Notes under the pieces: generated by a model
What the model was told of the DNA's origin: nothing
The model's input: only the letters and a program-made list of their open reading frames with translations
The model's database searches: none
Part shown: positions 7,145-15,331 of the stretch, in pieces
Numbering within the stretch: the first letter of the stretch is position 1
How the letters are laid out: every line of letters starts with the position of its first letter
Origin: Brevibacillus sp.
GTDB taxonomy: Bacteria; Bacillota; Bacilli; Brevibacillales; Brevibacillaceae
Reading direction: 5' to 3'
DNA: 29,661 bases
Assembly: GCA_029240815.1 (NCBI GenBank)
Contig: JARDZO010000036.1
Span: 1-29,661 of the forward strand
Position numbers and translations under genes: made by a program

Positions 7145-8737
7145 TTGAAAAGAAAGCACATGCTACAATCCATTCTCGCCCTATCCGTGCTGTTCACAAC
7201 GGTTCTCGCAGGTTGTTCATCCGGACAGCCGGCAAGTCCATCCAACAGTGCAAGCACCACAGTGAACAGTCAGACAGGAGCAGCGCCTGCAACCGGCGGA
7301 GGTACATTGATCATCGCTCGTCTGTCAGATGCGAACAATCTCGATCCGCACTTTAGTACCCAGATCAATTCCATGGCAGTTGTTCAGCACAAGCTGTACG
7401 AGGGACTCGTGATGCTGGATCAAAACAGCGAGTACAAGCCACTTCTGGCAAGCGAATGGAAGCAGCTCGACGACCTCACATGGGAGTTTGTCCTGCGAAA
7501 CGGTGTGACGTTCCATGACGGTAACCCCTTTGATGGGGAAGCAGTGAAAAAGACAATTGCTCGCATTTTGGACAAAAACGCGCCCACACCTAAGGCGAAT
7601 ATGTTTGGCATGATAAAAGAAGTAAAGGTAGTGGATCCGCATAAAGTACAAATCATCCTGCACTATCCGTTTGCCGGATTGCTGTCCGTATTGGCGAGTG
7701 CAGAAGGCGGTATCATCAGTCCAAAAGCGATGGAGCAATATGGAAAAGACTTGAACAAACACCCGGTCGGAACTGGACCATTCGTCTTTGAATCGTGGAC
7801 GCCCGGACAAGAGATCGTGCTTACGAAAAATGAGAAGTATTGGGGAACCAAGCCCAAGATAGACAAAGTCGTCTTTAAAACAGTACCCGAGGACACAACC
7901 CGCGTGGCAATGGTCGAGACAGGTGAGGCACATATCGCTGAACAATTGCCAGTGACGGAAATTGAGCGTGTCCAAAATTCCTCGAGCATGACGCTGGGAC
8001 GCTATGACTCCTTTGCCGTTGATCATATCGGGATGAATGTCACGATAAAGCCTTTTGACGACGTACGGGTACGCCAGGCCATTGCCTACGCCATCGACAA
8101 GGAAGCCATTATCAAAGGCGTGTACAACAATGTCGGGAAAGTCGCGGTCTCCACGTTGGGACCAAAAGTAATCGGGTATAGCCCCAATCTGAAAACACCG
8201 GAATACGACCTGAACAAAGCGAAGCAGCTGCTCGCAGAAGCGGGTTATGCAAACGGCTTCAAGGCAACGGTATACCTGAATGATAACAAGGCTCGCATCA
8301 ACGTAGCCGAAGTTTTGCAATCACAACTGAAAGGCATCGGGATCGACCTGCAAATCCAGGTGATGGAATTTGGGGCGTATCTGGATCTGGCGGGTAAAGG
8401 TGAAGCGCAGATGTTCATCAGCGGCTGGGGAAATGCGACGGGGGACGCCGACTATAATCAATACAATCTATTCCACAGCACATCGCACGGGGTGCCAGGC
8501 AACCATTCCTTCTATTCAAATCCAAAGGTCGATGCTCTGATCGAAGCAGGACGGAAAGAAAAAGACCCGCAGAAACGCAAAGAAATCTACGAGCAGGCGC
8601 AGCAAATCGAGATGGACGAAGTACCGTTGCTCCCGTACCGCAGCAGCGAAAATCTCGCCGCCATCGCGAAAAACGTGCAAGGCGTCACGATCAGTCCATC
8701 TGGCTATGTAGAAATCAATGATGTGACGATTCAATAA
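7145..8737 (+). CDS. ABC importer solute-binding lipoprotein A (family 5)
   Basis: Receptor of the DppA/OppA/NikA type (SBP_bac_5), tethered outside the membrane to hand a peptide or other small ligand to an ABC permease. It starts at TTG 7145, seven bases after GAGGGGG; an in-frame ATG at 7022 lies inside the repeat promoter and would add a lysine-rich leader ahead of the signal peptide, so I reject it. This gives 530 residues with lipobox LAGC and lipidated C24. A Ser/Thr/Ala-rich linker precedes the folded domain, which shows the family landmarks NNLDPHF, TWEFVLRNGVTFHDG, GTGPFVFESWTPGQ and DDVRVRQAIAYAIDKEAI. It is closest to receptor B. No permease or ATPase gene is in the window, so the partner is elsewhere or shared. 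The ligand is unknown. Confidence 0.92.
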   Translation: MKRKHMLQSILALSVLFTTVLAGCSSGQPASPSNSASTTVNSQTGAAPATGGGTLIIARLSDANNLDPHFSTQINSMAVVQHKLYEGLVMLDQNSEYKPLLASEWKQLDDLTWEFVLRNGVTFHDGNPFDGEAVKKTIARILDKNAPTPKANMFGMIKEVKVVDPHKVQIILHYPFAGLLSVLASAEGGIISPKAMEQYGKDLNKHPVGTGPFVFESWTPGQEIVLTKNEKYWGTKPKIDKVVFKTVPEDTTRVAMVETGEAHIAEQLPVTEIERVQNSSSMTLGRYDSFAVDHIGMNVTIKPFDDVRVRQAIAYAIDKEAIIKGVYNNVGKVAVSTLGPKVIGYSPNLKTPEYDLNKAKQLLAEAGYANGFKATVYLNDNKARINVAEVLQSQLKGIGIDLQIQVMEFGAYLDLAGKGEAQMFISGWGNATGDADYNQYNLFHSTSHGVPGNHSFYSNPKVDALIEAGRKEKDPQKRKEIYEQAQQIEMDEVPLLPYRSSENLAAIAKNVQGVTISPSGYVEINDVTIQ

Positions 8738-8742
8738 GAAAG

Positions 8743-8790
8743 AAAAAGGATAGAGGATCAGATGATTTCTGACTCCTCTATCCTTTTTTT
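8743..8790 (+). terminator. Strong, bidirectional intrinsic terminator
   Basis: GGATAGAGGATCAG pairs with CTGA-C-TCCTCTATCC around a short loop, with A-runs before and T7 after, so it works in both directions. On the plus strand it ends receptor gene A. On the minus strand it sits directly after the stop of the chemotaxis-receptor remnant. Confidence 0.9.
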
Positions 8791-8880
8791 ACGTGAATTT
8801 GTTGATGAGCGCCTTGAGCTCTTCAGCCAGCGAAGCCAACGCTTGGGAGGAGGCGGAAATCTATTCGATGGACGCCAGCT
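8789..8880 (-). pseudogene. Remnant of a methyl-accepting chemotaxis protein gene (3' end)
   Basis: Read on the minus strand from about 8880 the frame gives QLASIE, a TAG stop, then ISASSQALASLAEELKAL and INKFT before a TAA stop. The pattern ISASSQ.LA.LAEEL...I..F is the typical last 25 residues of Bacillus-type chemoreceptors, just after the methylated helix. The frame is broken by the in-frame TAG at about 8860-8862 and loses similarity upstream, where the promoter of receptor gene B now lies. It keeps its old stop codon and terminator. It is a dead fragment of about 30 codons, apparently left after the surrounding region was replaced. Confidence 0.65.
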
Positions 8881-8912
8881 GTAATGACCGGATATAGTTA
8901 GCATTAAAAATC

Positions 8913-8976
8913 AGTAAAGAAAGTGAAAATAGAAGTAAAGAGAGTGAAAAAATATAGGCAGAATAGTAGTTAAAAT
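8913..8976 (+). promoter_or_regulatory. Four-unit direct-repeat promoter, receptor gene B
   Basis: This is the clearest copy: AGTAAAG (8913), AGTGAAA (8922), AGTAAAG (8934) and AGTGAAA (8943), i.e. two near-identical 21-bp periods. Then come 21 nt and TAAAAT (8971-8976). There is no -35 box. The leader to the start codon is about 64 nt, similar to genes A and D. Confidence 0.65.
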
Positions 8977-9039
8977 GAAACATGCGCGAATGATTAAAAA
9001 ATTGACACAATAGTGACGCGCGAAGAGGGGGACATCTAT

Positions 9040-10626
9040 ATGAAAAAGACGCGCTTTTTTCAGACGCTGATCGCACTGACGGTTGCGGTTTCCGCTGCGC
9101 TGGCAGGCTGCTCGTCTGGCCAGGAAGCTAGTCAGAGCACCAATGGGTCTGCACAGCCGGGAGCCGGCGCCGCTGCGGGCAAAACAGGTGGCACATTGGT
9201 TATCGCAAGGCTGTCCGATGCGAACAACCTGGATCCTCATTTCCTCACCCAAATCAACTCGGCTGCCATCATTCATCACAAAGTGTACGAAGGGCTTGTT
9301 CGGATGGACAAGGAGAGCAAGTACGTAGGGTCTCTGGCTACGGAATGGAAACAGCTGGACGATGTGACGTGGGAATTCAAGCTGCGCCAAGGCGTTACGT
9401 TCCACGATGGAGCTCCGTTCAATGCAGAAGCGGTCAAGAAGACGATTGCTCGCGTACAAGACCCGAATGTCGGTTCCAACCGGGCCAATCTGTTTGAGGC
9501 GATCAAAGAAGTGAAGGCCGTCGATGACCAGACTGTTCAAATCATCTTGCATTACCCGTACGCGCCACTCTTGTCTGTGTTGGCGAGCGCGGAAGGTGTC
9601 ATTCTTTCACCAAAAGCAATCGAACAGTATGGAAAAGATTTGACCAAACACCCGACCGGTACTGGACCGTATAAATTCGAATCGTGGACGCCTGGGCAAG
9701 AAGTGGTTCTCGTGAAAAACGACAGCTACTGGGGTGGACAGCCAAAGCTGGACAAGGTCGTCTTTAAGACCGTTCCAGAGGACACGACCCGCATCGCCAT
9801 GGTAGAAACGGGTGAAGCACAAGTAGCCGAGCAATTGCCCGTTACCGAGGTAGATCGCGTGACAAATTCCAGCAGTATGACGCTGGGACGTTTCGCCTCC
9901 TTCTCTAGCGATCACATCGGAATCAACACGATGAAAAAGCCGTTTGATGACGTACGCGTCCGCCAGGCAATCGCTTATGCAGTCGACAAAGAATCGATCA
10001 TCAAAGGTGTTTATAATGACGTAGGGAAACCCGCGCACTCCTCCATCACTCCGACCATGGTCGGATACAGCGAAAACGTAAAAGGTCTGGACTACAATCT
10101 GGAAAAAGCGAAGCAATTGCTGGCCGAGGCAGGTTATGCAAACGGCTTCAAAGCAACCATTTACTTGAATGACAACAAAGCCCGCATTAACGTAGCTGAG
10201 GTACTGCAACAGCAGCTGAAATCAATCGGTATCGATCTGCAAGTGAAGGTTCTGGAATTCGGTGCTTATATCGACGCGGCATCCAAAGGTGAAACGGACC
10301 TGTTCATCAGCGGTTGGGGCAATGCCACTGGAGACGCGGATTACAATCAGTACAACCTGTTCCACACCAAATCGCAGGGTGCTCCTGGCAACCACTCCTT
10401 CTTTAGCAACCCGGAAGTGGACAAGCTGATCGAAGACGGTCGCAAGGAAAAGGATGCAGACAAGCGCAAGCAGATTTATGAGCAAGCGCAGCAGATCGAA
10501 ATGGATAACGTCGCGTTGATTCCGTACCGTTTCTCTGAGAATCTCGCAGCTATTCAAAAGGGTGTAGAGGGCGTCTGGATCAGCCCAGCTGGTCACATTG
10601 AAGTTGACGACGTAACTCTTCCATAA
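9040..10626 (+). CDS. ABC importer solute-binding lipoprotein B (family 5)
   Basis: Paralogue of receptor A and very similar along its whole length. It has 528 residues from ATG 9040, eight bases after GAGGGGG; the in-frame start at 9013 lacks a ribosome binding site. The signal peptide ends in lipobox LAGC with C24, followed by a Gly/Ala/Ser/Gln linker. It shares NNLDPHF, FHDGAPFNAEAVKKTIARV, GTGPYKFESWTPGQ, the VETGEAQVAEQLPVTEV segment and NATGDADYNQYNLFH with its paralogues. The tightest differences from A lie in the linker and in the 320-360 region, which may touch ligand. It carries its own repeat promoter. A hairpin rather than a standard terminator separates it from receptor C, so read-through is likely. 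Confidence 0.92.
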   Translation: MKKTRFFQTLIALTVAVSAALAGCSSGQEASQSTNGSAQPGAGAAAGKTGGTLVIARLSDANNLDPHFLTQINSAAIIHHKVYEGLVRMDKESKYVGSLATEWKQLDDVTWEFKLRQGVTFHDGAPFNAEAVKKTIARVQDPNVGSNRANLFEAIKEVKAVDDQTVQIILHYPYAPLLSVLASAEGVILSPKAIEQYGKDLTKHPTGTGPYKFESWTPGQEVVLVKNDSYWGGQPKLDKVVFKTVPEDTTRIAMVETGEAQVAEQLPVTEVDRVTNSSSMTLGRFASFSSDHIGINTMKKPFDDVRVRQAIAYAVDKESIIKGVYNDVGKPAHSSITPTMVGYSENVKGLDYNLEKAKQLLAEAGYANGFKATIYLNDNKARINVAEVLQQQLKSIGIDLQVKVLEFGAYIDAASKGETDLFISGWGNATGDADYNQYNLFHTKSQGAPGNHSFFSNPEVDKLIEDGRKEKDADKRKQIYEQAQQIEMDNVALIPYRFSENLAAIQKGVEGVWISPAGHIEVDDVTLP

Positions 10627-10642
10627 TAAGTAGTCAAATGAG

Positions 10643-10681
10643 CAGCATAGCGAGATGCCTGTCGGGGGTCGAGCTATGCTG
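10643..10681 (+). other. Intercistronic stem-loop between receptor genes B and C
   Basis: CAGCATAGC (10643-10651) and GCTATGCTG (10673-10681) form a perfect 9-bp stem around a 21-nt loop. No T-run follows, so it is more likely a 3' stabilising or processing hairpin, or a leaky attenuator, than a full terminator. Confidence 0.55.
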
Positions 10682-10735
10682 TTGCTCTATAAAGAATGCG
10701 AATAGAAAATAGATGATCCATGGGGGCGATGTGGC

Positions 10736-12310
10736 ATGTACAAAAACAAAGCGTGGAAATGGGTTTTTACAAGTGTGCTTACTGCAGGGCTTTTGTTGTT
10801 GCCAGGGTGTTCGAATGGGAAAGAGCAGGAGACAGCCGGCAAGCCAGCAGGAAATGAATCGCAATCTGCGCCAAAGACATTGATCATCGCTCGTCAGTCT
10901 GATGCCAACAACTTGGATCCGCATTTTATTTCCGCCATCAATGCGGCGAGTGTAGTCCAGCACAAAGTGTACGAAGGACTGGTCCAGCGCAATGAAAGCA
11001 TGGAATTCAAACCGATGCTGGCTACGGAGTGGAAGCAATTGGATGACGTGACGTGGGAATTTAAGCTGCGTCAGGCTGTCAAATTCCATGATGGAACCCC
11101 CTTTCATGCAGAAGCAGTAAAGGCAACCATCGGTCGTGTATTGGATGAAAAAGTGGGTTCTCCGCGTGCTACCCAGTTTAAAATGATTAAAGAAGTGAAG
11201 GTAATTGATGACTACACCGTCCAATTCAAGCTGGACTATCCGTACGCGCCACTGCTTTCGATCCTGGCGAATCACGAGGGCAGCATCATCAGTCCGAAAG
11301 CCATCGAACAATATGGAAAAGACTTGAGCAAGCATCCAGTAGGTACGGGGCCGTTTGTCTTCGAGTCATGGACTCCGGGTCAGGAAATCGTTCTCGCGAA
11401 AAATGATAACTACTGGGGACAAAAAACAAAGGTGGACAAGGCCGTCTTCAAGGTCGTTCCAGAAGATACGACAAGAATCGCGATGGTGGAGACAGGAGAA
11501 GCCCACATCGCAGAGCCATTGCCCGTTACGGAAATTGATCGAGTGAAAAGCTCGGCACAGATAGACTTGTACCGCAGTGAAGGATTGGGAACAGAATTCG
11601 TCGGCTTCAATCTGAAGAAAAAGCCGTTTGATGATGTTCGTGTACGGCAAGCGATTAGCTATGCGATTGAGACCGATGCGATCATCCAGGGAGTATTCAA
11701 TCAAGTAGGAACCAAGGCAAATTCCGCGATGAGCCCCAAAGTGCTCGGGTACAGCGAAAAGCTGCAGGGATACGCTTTCGATCCGAATAAAGCGAAGGCC
11801 TTGCTAAAAGAAGCAGGCTACCCGAACGGCTTCAAGACGACCATTTGGACGGGGGATCGTAAAGAGCGGATCAATATGGCGGAGGTCATCCAGTCGCAAT
11901 TAAAAGGAATCGGCATCGATGTGGAAGTGAAAGTTCTCGAATACGGAGCCTATCTGGATGCGGAAGATAATGGAGAGACAGACATGTTCATCAGCGGTTG
12001 GGGGAATGCCACGGGAGACGGCGACTACAATCAATACAATCTGTTCCACTCCAGTTCTCTCGGCAAAGGCGGAAATACGACGTTTTATGTGAATGCAACC
12101 GTGGATCAATTGATTGAAGAAGGACGCAGGGAACAAGATCCGGAAAATCGAAAAGACATTTATGCACGTGCGCTGGAAATTGAATCAAGCGAAGCTCCCA
12201 TGGTTCCGATTCGCAATCTGGAGAACGTCGCAGCGGTAGGAAAAAACGTCAAAGGATTTTGGATCAGTCCATCAGGGTATATGATGATCAACGACATTAC
12301 GATCGAGTGA
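10736..12310 (+). CDS. ABC importer solute-binding lipoprotein C (family 5)
   Basis: Third family-5 receptor, 524 residues from ATG 10736 after a GGGGG-rich ribosome binding site. The lipobox is LLPGC (C25); proline two places before the cysteine is unusual, but the rest of the signal is normal. The body keeps NNLDPHF, TWEFKLRQAVKFHDGTPFHAEAVK, GTGPFVFESWTPGQ and NATGDGDYNQYNLFH. From about residue 275 it groups with receptor D rather than A/B (EGLGTEFVGFNLKKKPFDD; the TGDRKERINMAEV and GDGDYNQ forms). The direct-repeat promoter is missing, with only a degenerate half at about 10688-10703, so it is probably read from gene B. The amidohydrolase follows 15 bases after the stop, in the same transcript. 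Confidence 0.92.
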   Translation: MYKNKAWKWVFTSVLTAGLLLLPGCSNGKEQETAGKPAGNESQSAPKTLIIARQSDANNLDPHFISAINAASVVQHKVYEGLVQRNESMEFKPMLATEWKQLDDVTWEFKLRQAVKFHDGTPFHAEAVKATIGRVLDEKVGSPRATQFKMIKEVKVIDDYTVQFKLDYPYAPLLSILANHEGSIISPKAIEQYGKDLSKHPVGTGPFVFESWTPGQEIVLAKNDNYWGQKTKVDKAVFKVVPEDTTRIAMVETGEAHIAEPLPVTEIDRVKSSAQIDLYRSEGLGTEFVGFNLKKKPFDDVRVRQAISYAIETDAIIQGVFNQVGTKANSAMSPKVLGYSEKLQGYAFDPNKAKALLKEAGYPNGFKTTIWTGDRKERINMAEVIQSQLKGIGIDVEVKVLEYGAYLDAEDNGETDMFISGWGNATGDGDYNQYNLFHSSSLGKGGNTTFYVNATVDQLIEEGRREQDPENRKDIYARALEIESSEAPMVPIRNLENVAAVGKNVKGFWISPSGYMMINDITIE

Positions 12311-12325
12311 TAGGGAGAGAAATGA

Positions 12326-13558
12326 ATGACGGATCGAAATGAAAGCTTCTGGATCGCCAATGCCACGTTGGAATGCGGTTTTGAATGGAAGGAAGGCAGG
12401 GTGGACCGTACCCAAACGGAGCAGTTTCATGTGCTGGTGAAAGGGGAGCGCGTCGAGAAGATCGTCCCTGCATCAGAATCACTTCCAGAAGGGGTGCCTA
12501 GCTGGGATGCCCGGGGGCTTCTCATGCTGCCTTCCTTTCGGGAAATGCACATTCATTTGGATAAAACGTTTTATGGGGGACCGTGGCAGGCGTGTATCCC
12601 TGCTCCCAATCGATTCTTCCGCATTGAACAGGAGCAGGAACTGCTGCCCAAACAGCTCCCGGTGGTACAAGAACGGGCGGAAAAGCTGCTGCGCTTGTTG
12701 CAATCAAACGGTGCCACCCATGTTCGTACCCACTGCAACATTGACCCGGTCATTGGTCTGAAAAACATGGAGGCTACCCTGCGTGCCTTGGATACGTACA
12801 AGGGGAAACTTTCCTGGGAAATGGTGGCCTTCCCCCAACATGGGCTACTGCGGAGTCAGTCAGTCGGATTGATGCGAGAAGCTCTGCAGAATGGGTCAAG
12901 CTTGGTAGGAGGGGTGGATCCTGCCACGTTTGATGAAGATATCGAAAAGTCGCTGCATACGGTCATGGATTTAGCAGTAGAAGCAAATGCGGATATCGAT
13001 CTGCATCTGCATGAGCCGGGATACCTGGGCGTCTTCATTATGAAGCGAATGGCTGCCTTGACCGAGGAAGCAGGCTGGCAGGGTCGTGTAACCATCAGTC
13101 ACGCATACGGACTGGGAGAAGTCCCGGAGGCTATCGCTGCAGAAATCGCTGAGCTATTCGCTCATTTGCGGATATCCGTCGTAACGGCGGTTCCGATCGA
13201 CATGCCGACCATTCCTGTCCCTCTCTTGCATGCAAAAGGAGTCCATGTTTCACTCGGCAATGACAACATTACCGATCATTGGGATTCATTCGGTACGGGG
13301 GACATGCTGCAAAAAGTAAATCGTCTCGCGGAACGTTTCCGGTGGACGGATGAATTCAGGCTGTCCCGGGCGTTGAGATTCATCACGGGTGGGATGACTC
13401 CCTTGGACGATCAAGGCAATCGCGTCTGGCCACGAGTAGGCGATACGGCAGATGCAGTATTTGTACAAGCGAGTTGCTCAGCAGAAGCCATCGCTCGACA
13501 ATCTGAGAAAGCTGCTGTCATGTTCCAAGGCAACCTGGTATGGCAAAAGGAATCGTAA
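12326..13558 (+). CDS. Cytosine-deaminase-like amidohydrolase
   Basis: Metal-dependent hydrolase of the amidohydrolase superfamily, nearest in pattern to E. coli CodA, which removes ammonia from cytosine-type rings. It has 410 residues. Ligands align well: HIH at 75/77, Q171 in AFPQHG, H227 and E230 in DLHLHEPG, H259 in ISHAYG, D313 in LGNDNITDHW. The Gln that holds the pyrimidine in CodA is kept, yet the neighbouring residues differ (NDN for HDD), so the substrate may be another cyclic amide or N-heterocycle. No signal peptide, so it is cytoplasmic. It lies 15 bases after receptor C with its own AGGGAG site, and before receptor D and an NCS2 permease, which supports a role on an imported nitrogen compound. 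Family sure, substrate not. Confidence 0.85.
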   Translation: MTDRNESFWIANATLECGFEWKEGRVDRTQTEQFHVLVKGERVEKIVPASESLPEGVPSWDARGLLMLPSFREMHIHLDKTFYGGPWQACIPAPNRFFRIEQEQELLPKQLPVVQERAEKLLRLLQSNGATHVRTHCNIDPVIGLKNMEATLRALDTYKGKLSWEMVAFPQHGLLRSQSVGLMREALQNGSSLVGGVDPATFDEDIEKSLHTVMDLAVEANADIDLHLHEPGYLGVFIMKRMAALTEEAGWQGRVTISHAYGLGEVPEAIAAEIAELFAHLRISVVTAVPIDMPTIPVPLLHAKGVHVSLGNDNITDHWDSFGTGDMLQKVNRLAERFRWTDEFRLSRALRFITGGMTPLDDQGNRVWPRVGDTADAVFVQASCSAEAIARQSEKAAVMFQGNLVWQKES

Positions 13559-13576
13559 AGTGTGAAGGTAAACAAA

Positions 13577-13640
13577 AGTAAAAATATTATAAATAGATGT
13601 AAAGATGGTGAAAGGCTTGTTTGACCCCTTGCCGTATAAT
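13577..13640 (+). promoter_or_regulatory. Four-unit direct-repeat promoter, receptor gene D
   Basis: Units AGTAAAA (13577), ATTATAA (13586), TGTAAAG (13598) and GGTGAAA (13607) have the same 0/9/21/30 geometry. Then come 21 nt and a perfect TATAAT (13635-13640). The 21-nt gap has diverged from those of A and B while the units and spacing are kept, which argues for selection rather than recent copying. The element starts 18 bases after the amidohydrolase stop. Confidence 0.62.
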
Positions 13641-13695
13641 GCAGGTAAGCAAACATTACAGAAATTTCGACAGCATCTTACAGGGGGACAATCAA

Positions 13696-15267
13696 ATGAA
13701 GAAAGCACGCTTGCTTGGATCCTTGCTCGCCTTGACGCTAACCGTCGGAGCAGTATTGACGGGTTGCGGTGCAGGACAAGAGCAATCGGGTACAGGAAAC
13801 TCGGCACCAGCGGAAAGTCCGAAGGCAGGAGGAACGCTGATCGTGGCTCGCAAGGCAGACGCGAACAATCTCGATCCTCACTTCATTACCAATATTCCAT
13901 CCGCAAACTATATTTATGGCAAAGTATACGAAAGCTTGATTTCACGGGATAAAAATTCCCAATACAAGCCTACGCTTGCAACGGAGTGGAAGCAAGTGGA
14001 CGACCTGACGTGGGAGTTCAAGCTGAGATCCGGCGTATCCTTCCATGACGGGGCTCCCTTCAACGCGGAAGCAGTGAAAAAGACGTTTGAACGAGCAAAG
14101 GATCCGAAGGTCGCTTCGCCGCGCGCCTCCAACTTCTCCATGATTAAAGAAATCAAAGCAGTGGATGATCAGACCGTTCAATTTATTTTGGATTATCCAT
14201 TCGCTCCGCTGCTCTCCATCTTGGCGAGCTCCGAGGGTAGCATTTTGAGTCCAAAAGCGATTAGCGAGCATTCTGACACGCTTTCCAAGCAACCAGTGGG
14301 GACTGGACCGTTCAAGTTTGAATCGTGGACGCCAGGTCAAGATATGACGCTCGTGAAAAATGACAGCTACTGGGGTGAAAAACCAAAGGTAGACAAAGTC
14401 GTTTACAAAGTGGTGCCTGAAGACACGACTCGTATCGCCATGATCGAAGCAGGCGAGGCTCATATCGGAGATCAATTGCCTGTAACAGAAGTAGAACGCG
14501 CCCAAACATCGCCGAACATGACGATGGCTCGCGCAGAAGGCTTAGGAGTCGAATACATTGGTTTCAACGTAACGAAAAAACCTTTTGATGACATTCGCGT
14601 TCGTCAGGCTGTGGCGCATGCTATTGAAAAGGAAGCGATCGTCAGAGGCGTCTATAACAACGTAGGGAACGAAGCGGTATCTGCGATGTCCTCCAAAGTG
14701 ATCGGTTACAATCCGAATCTGCAGGACTACTCCTATGATGTCAATGAAGCGAAAAAGCTGCTCGGCGAAGCAGGCTATGCAAATGGCTTTAAAACGACGA
14801 TTGTGACGGATGACCGAAAAGAGCGGATGAACGTAGCAGAGGTAATTCAATCCCAGTTGAAGGGGATTGGCATTGATGTGGAAATCAAAGTGATGGAGTA
14901 CGGAGCTTATCTCGAATTCACCGACAAAGGTGAGCACGACATGTTCATCGGCGGTTGGGGTAATGCCACAGGAGATGGAGACTACAACCAATACAATGTA
15001 TTCCATAGTTCGTCGAAAGGTAGTGCAGGCAACCTCGCTTTCTACGACAATCCTGAAGTGGACAAGCTGATCGAAGACGGACGTCGTGAAAAAGATCCAC
15101 AGAAGCGCAATGAAATTTACGCCAAGCTGCAAGAAATCGAACTGAAAGAAGCGCCGGTCATCCCGATCCGCACGATCGATCATGTATCGGTGACAGCCAA
15201 AGATGTTCGCGGCTTCTGGTTGAGTCCAGTAGGATACCTCATGCTGGATGAAGTGACGATTCAATAG
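13696..15267 (+). CDS. ABC importer solute-binding lipoprotein D (family 5)
   Basis: Fourth family-5 receptor, 523 residues from ATG 13696, eight bases after AGGGGG; an upstream in-frame ATG at 13621 overlaps the promoter and is rejected. The lipobox is VLTGC with C24. It keeps NNLDPHF, FHDGAPFNAEAVKKTFERAKD, GTGPFKFESWTPGQ and NATGDGDYNQYNVFHSS. Notable differences are IPSANYIYGKVYESLISRD where the others have a Gln-His-Lys segment, and GGWGN for SGWGN, both close to the expected ligand cleft. It is most like receptor C. It has its own repeat promoter, and a hairpin and then the NCS2 permease follow. The ligand is unknown. Confidence 0.92.
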   Translation: MKKARLLGSLLALTLTVGAVLTGCGAGQEQSGTGNSAPAESPKAGGTLIVARKADANNLDPHFITNIPSANYIYGKVYESLISRDKNSQYKPTLATEWKQVDDLTWEFKLRSGVSFHDGAPFNAEAVKKTFERAKDPKVASPRASNFSMIKEIKAVDDQTVQFILDYPFAPLLSILASSEGSILSPKAISEHSDTLSKQPVGTGPFKFESWTPGQDMTLVKNDSYWGEKPKVDKVVYKVVPEDTTRIAMIEAGEAHIGDQLPVTEVERAQTSPNMTMARAEGLGVEYIGFNVTKKPFDDIRVRQAVAHAIEKEAIVRGVYNNVGNEAVSAMSSKVIGYNPNLQDYSYDVNEAKKLLGEAGYANGFKTTIVTDDRKERMNVAEVIQSQLKGIGIDVEIKVMEYGAYLEFTDKGEHDMFIGGWGNATGDGDYNQYNVFHSSSKGSAGNLAFYDNPEVDKLIEDGRREKDPQKRNEIYAKLQEIELKEAPVIPIRTIDHVSVTAKDVRGFWLSPVGYLMLDEVTIQ

Positions 15268-15279
15268 AGAAAAAGGGAA

Positions 15280-15306
15280 CGGGGATGGCGTATCGCGCTA
15301 TCCCCG
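15280..15306 (+). other. Stem-loop between receptor D and the NCS2 permease
   Basis: CGGGGATGGCG (15280-15290) pairs with CGCTATCCCCG (15296-15306) with one wobble and a 5-nt loop. It is very stable but lacks a T-run. It may lower read-through or protect the upstream receptor message, as is common after highly expressed binding-protein genes. Confidence 0.6.
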
Positions 15307-15331
15307 ATTCTGTTGGGAGGAACCCCTCATC

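Noticed and set aside
7325..8320. Long minus-strand open frame (331 codons) inside receptor gene A; similar ones oppose genes B, C and D
   Set aside because: Shadows of the opposite coding strand: they recur at the same place in all paralogues, have no ribosome binding site, and give Cys/His/Phe-rich nonsense.
8913..8949. Receptor-promoter repeats as CtsR heat-shock heptads
   Set aside because: The AGTnAAA units recall the CtsR heptad, but they lack the C of GGTCAAA, have different spacing and two pairs, and the genes are not chaperones or Clp proteases.
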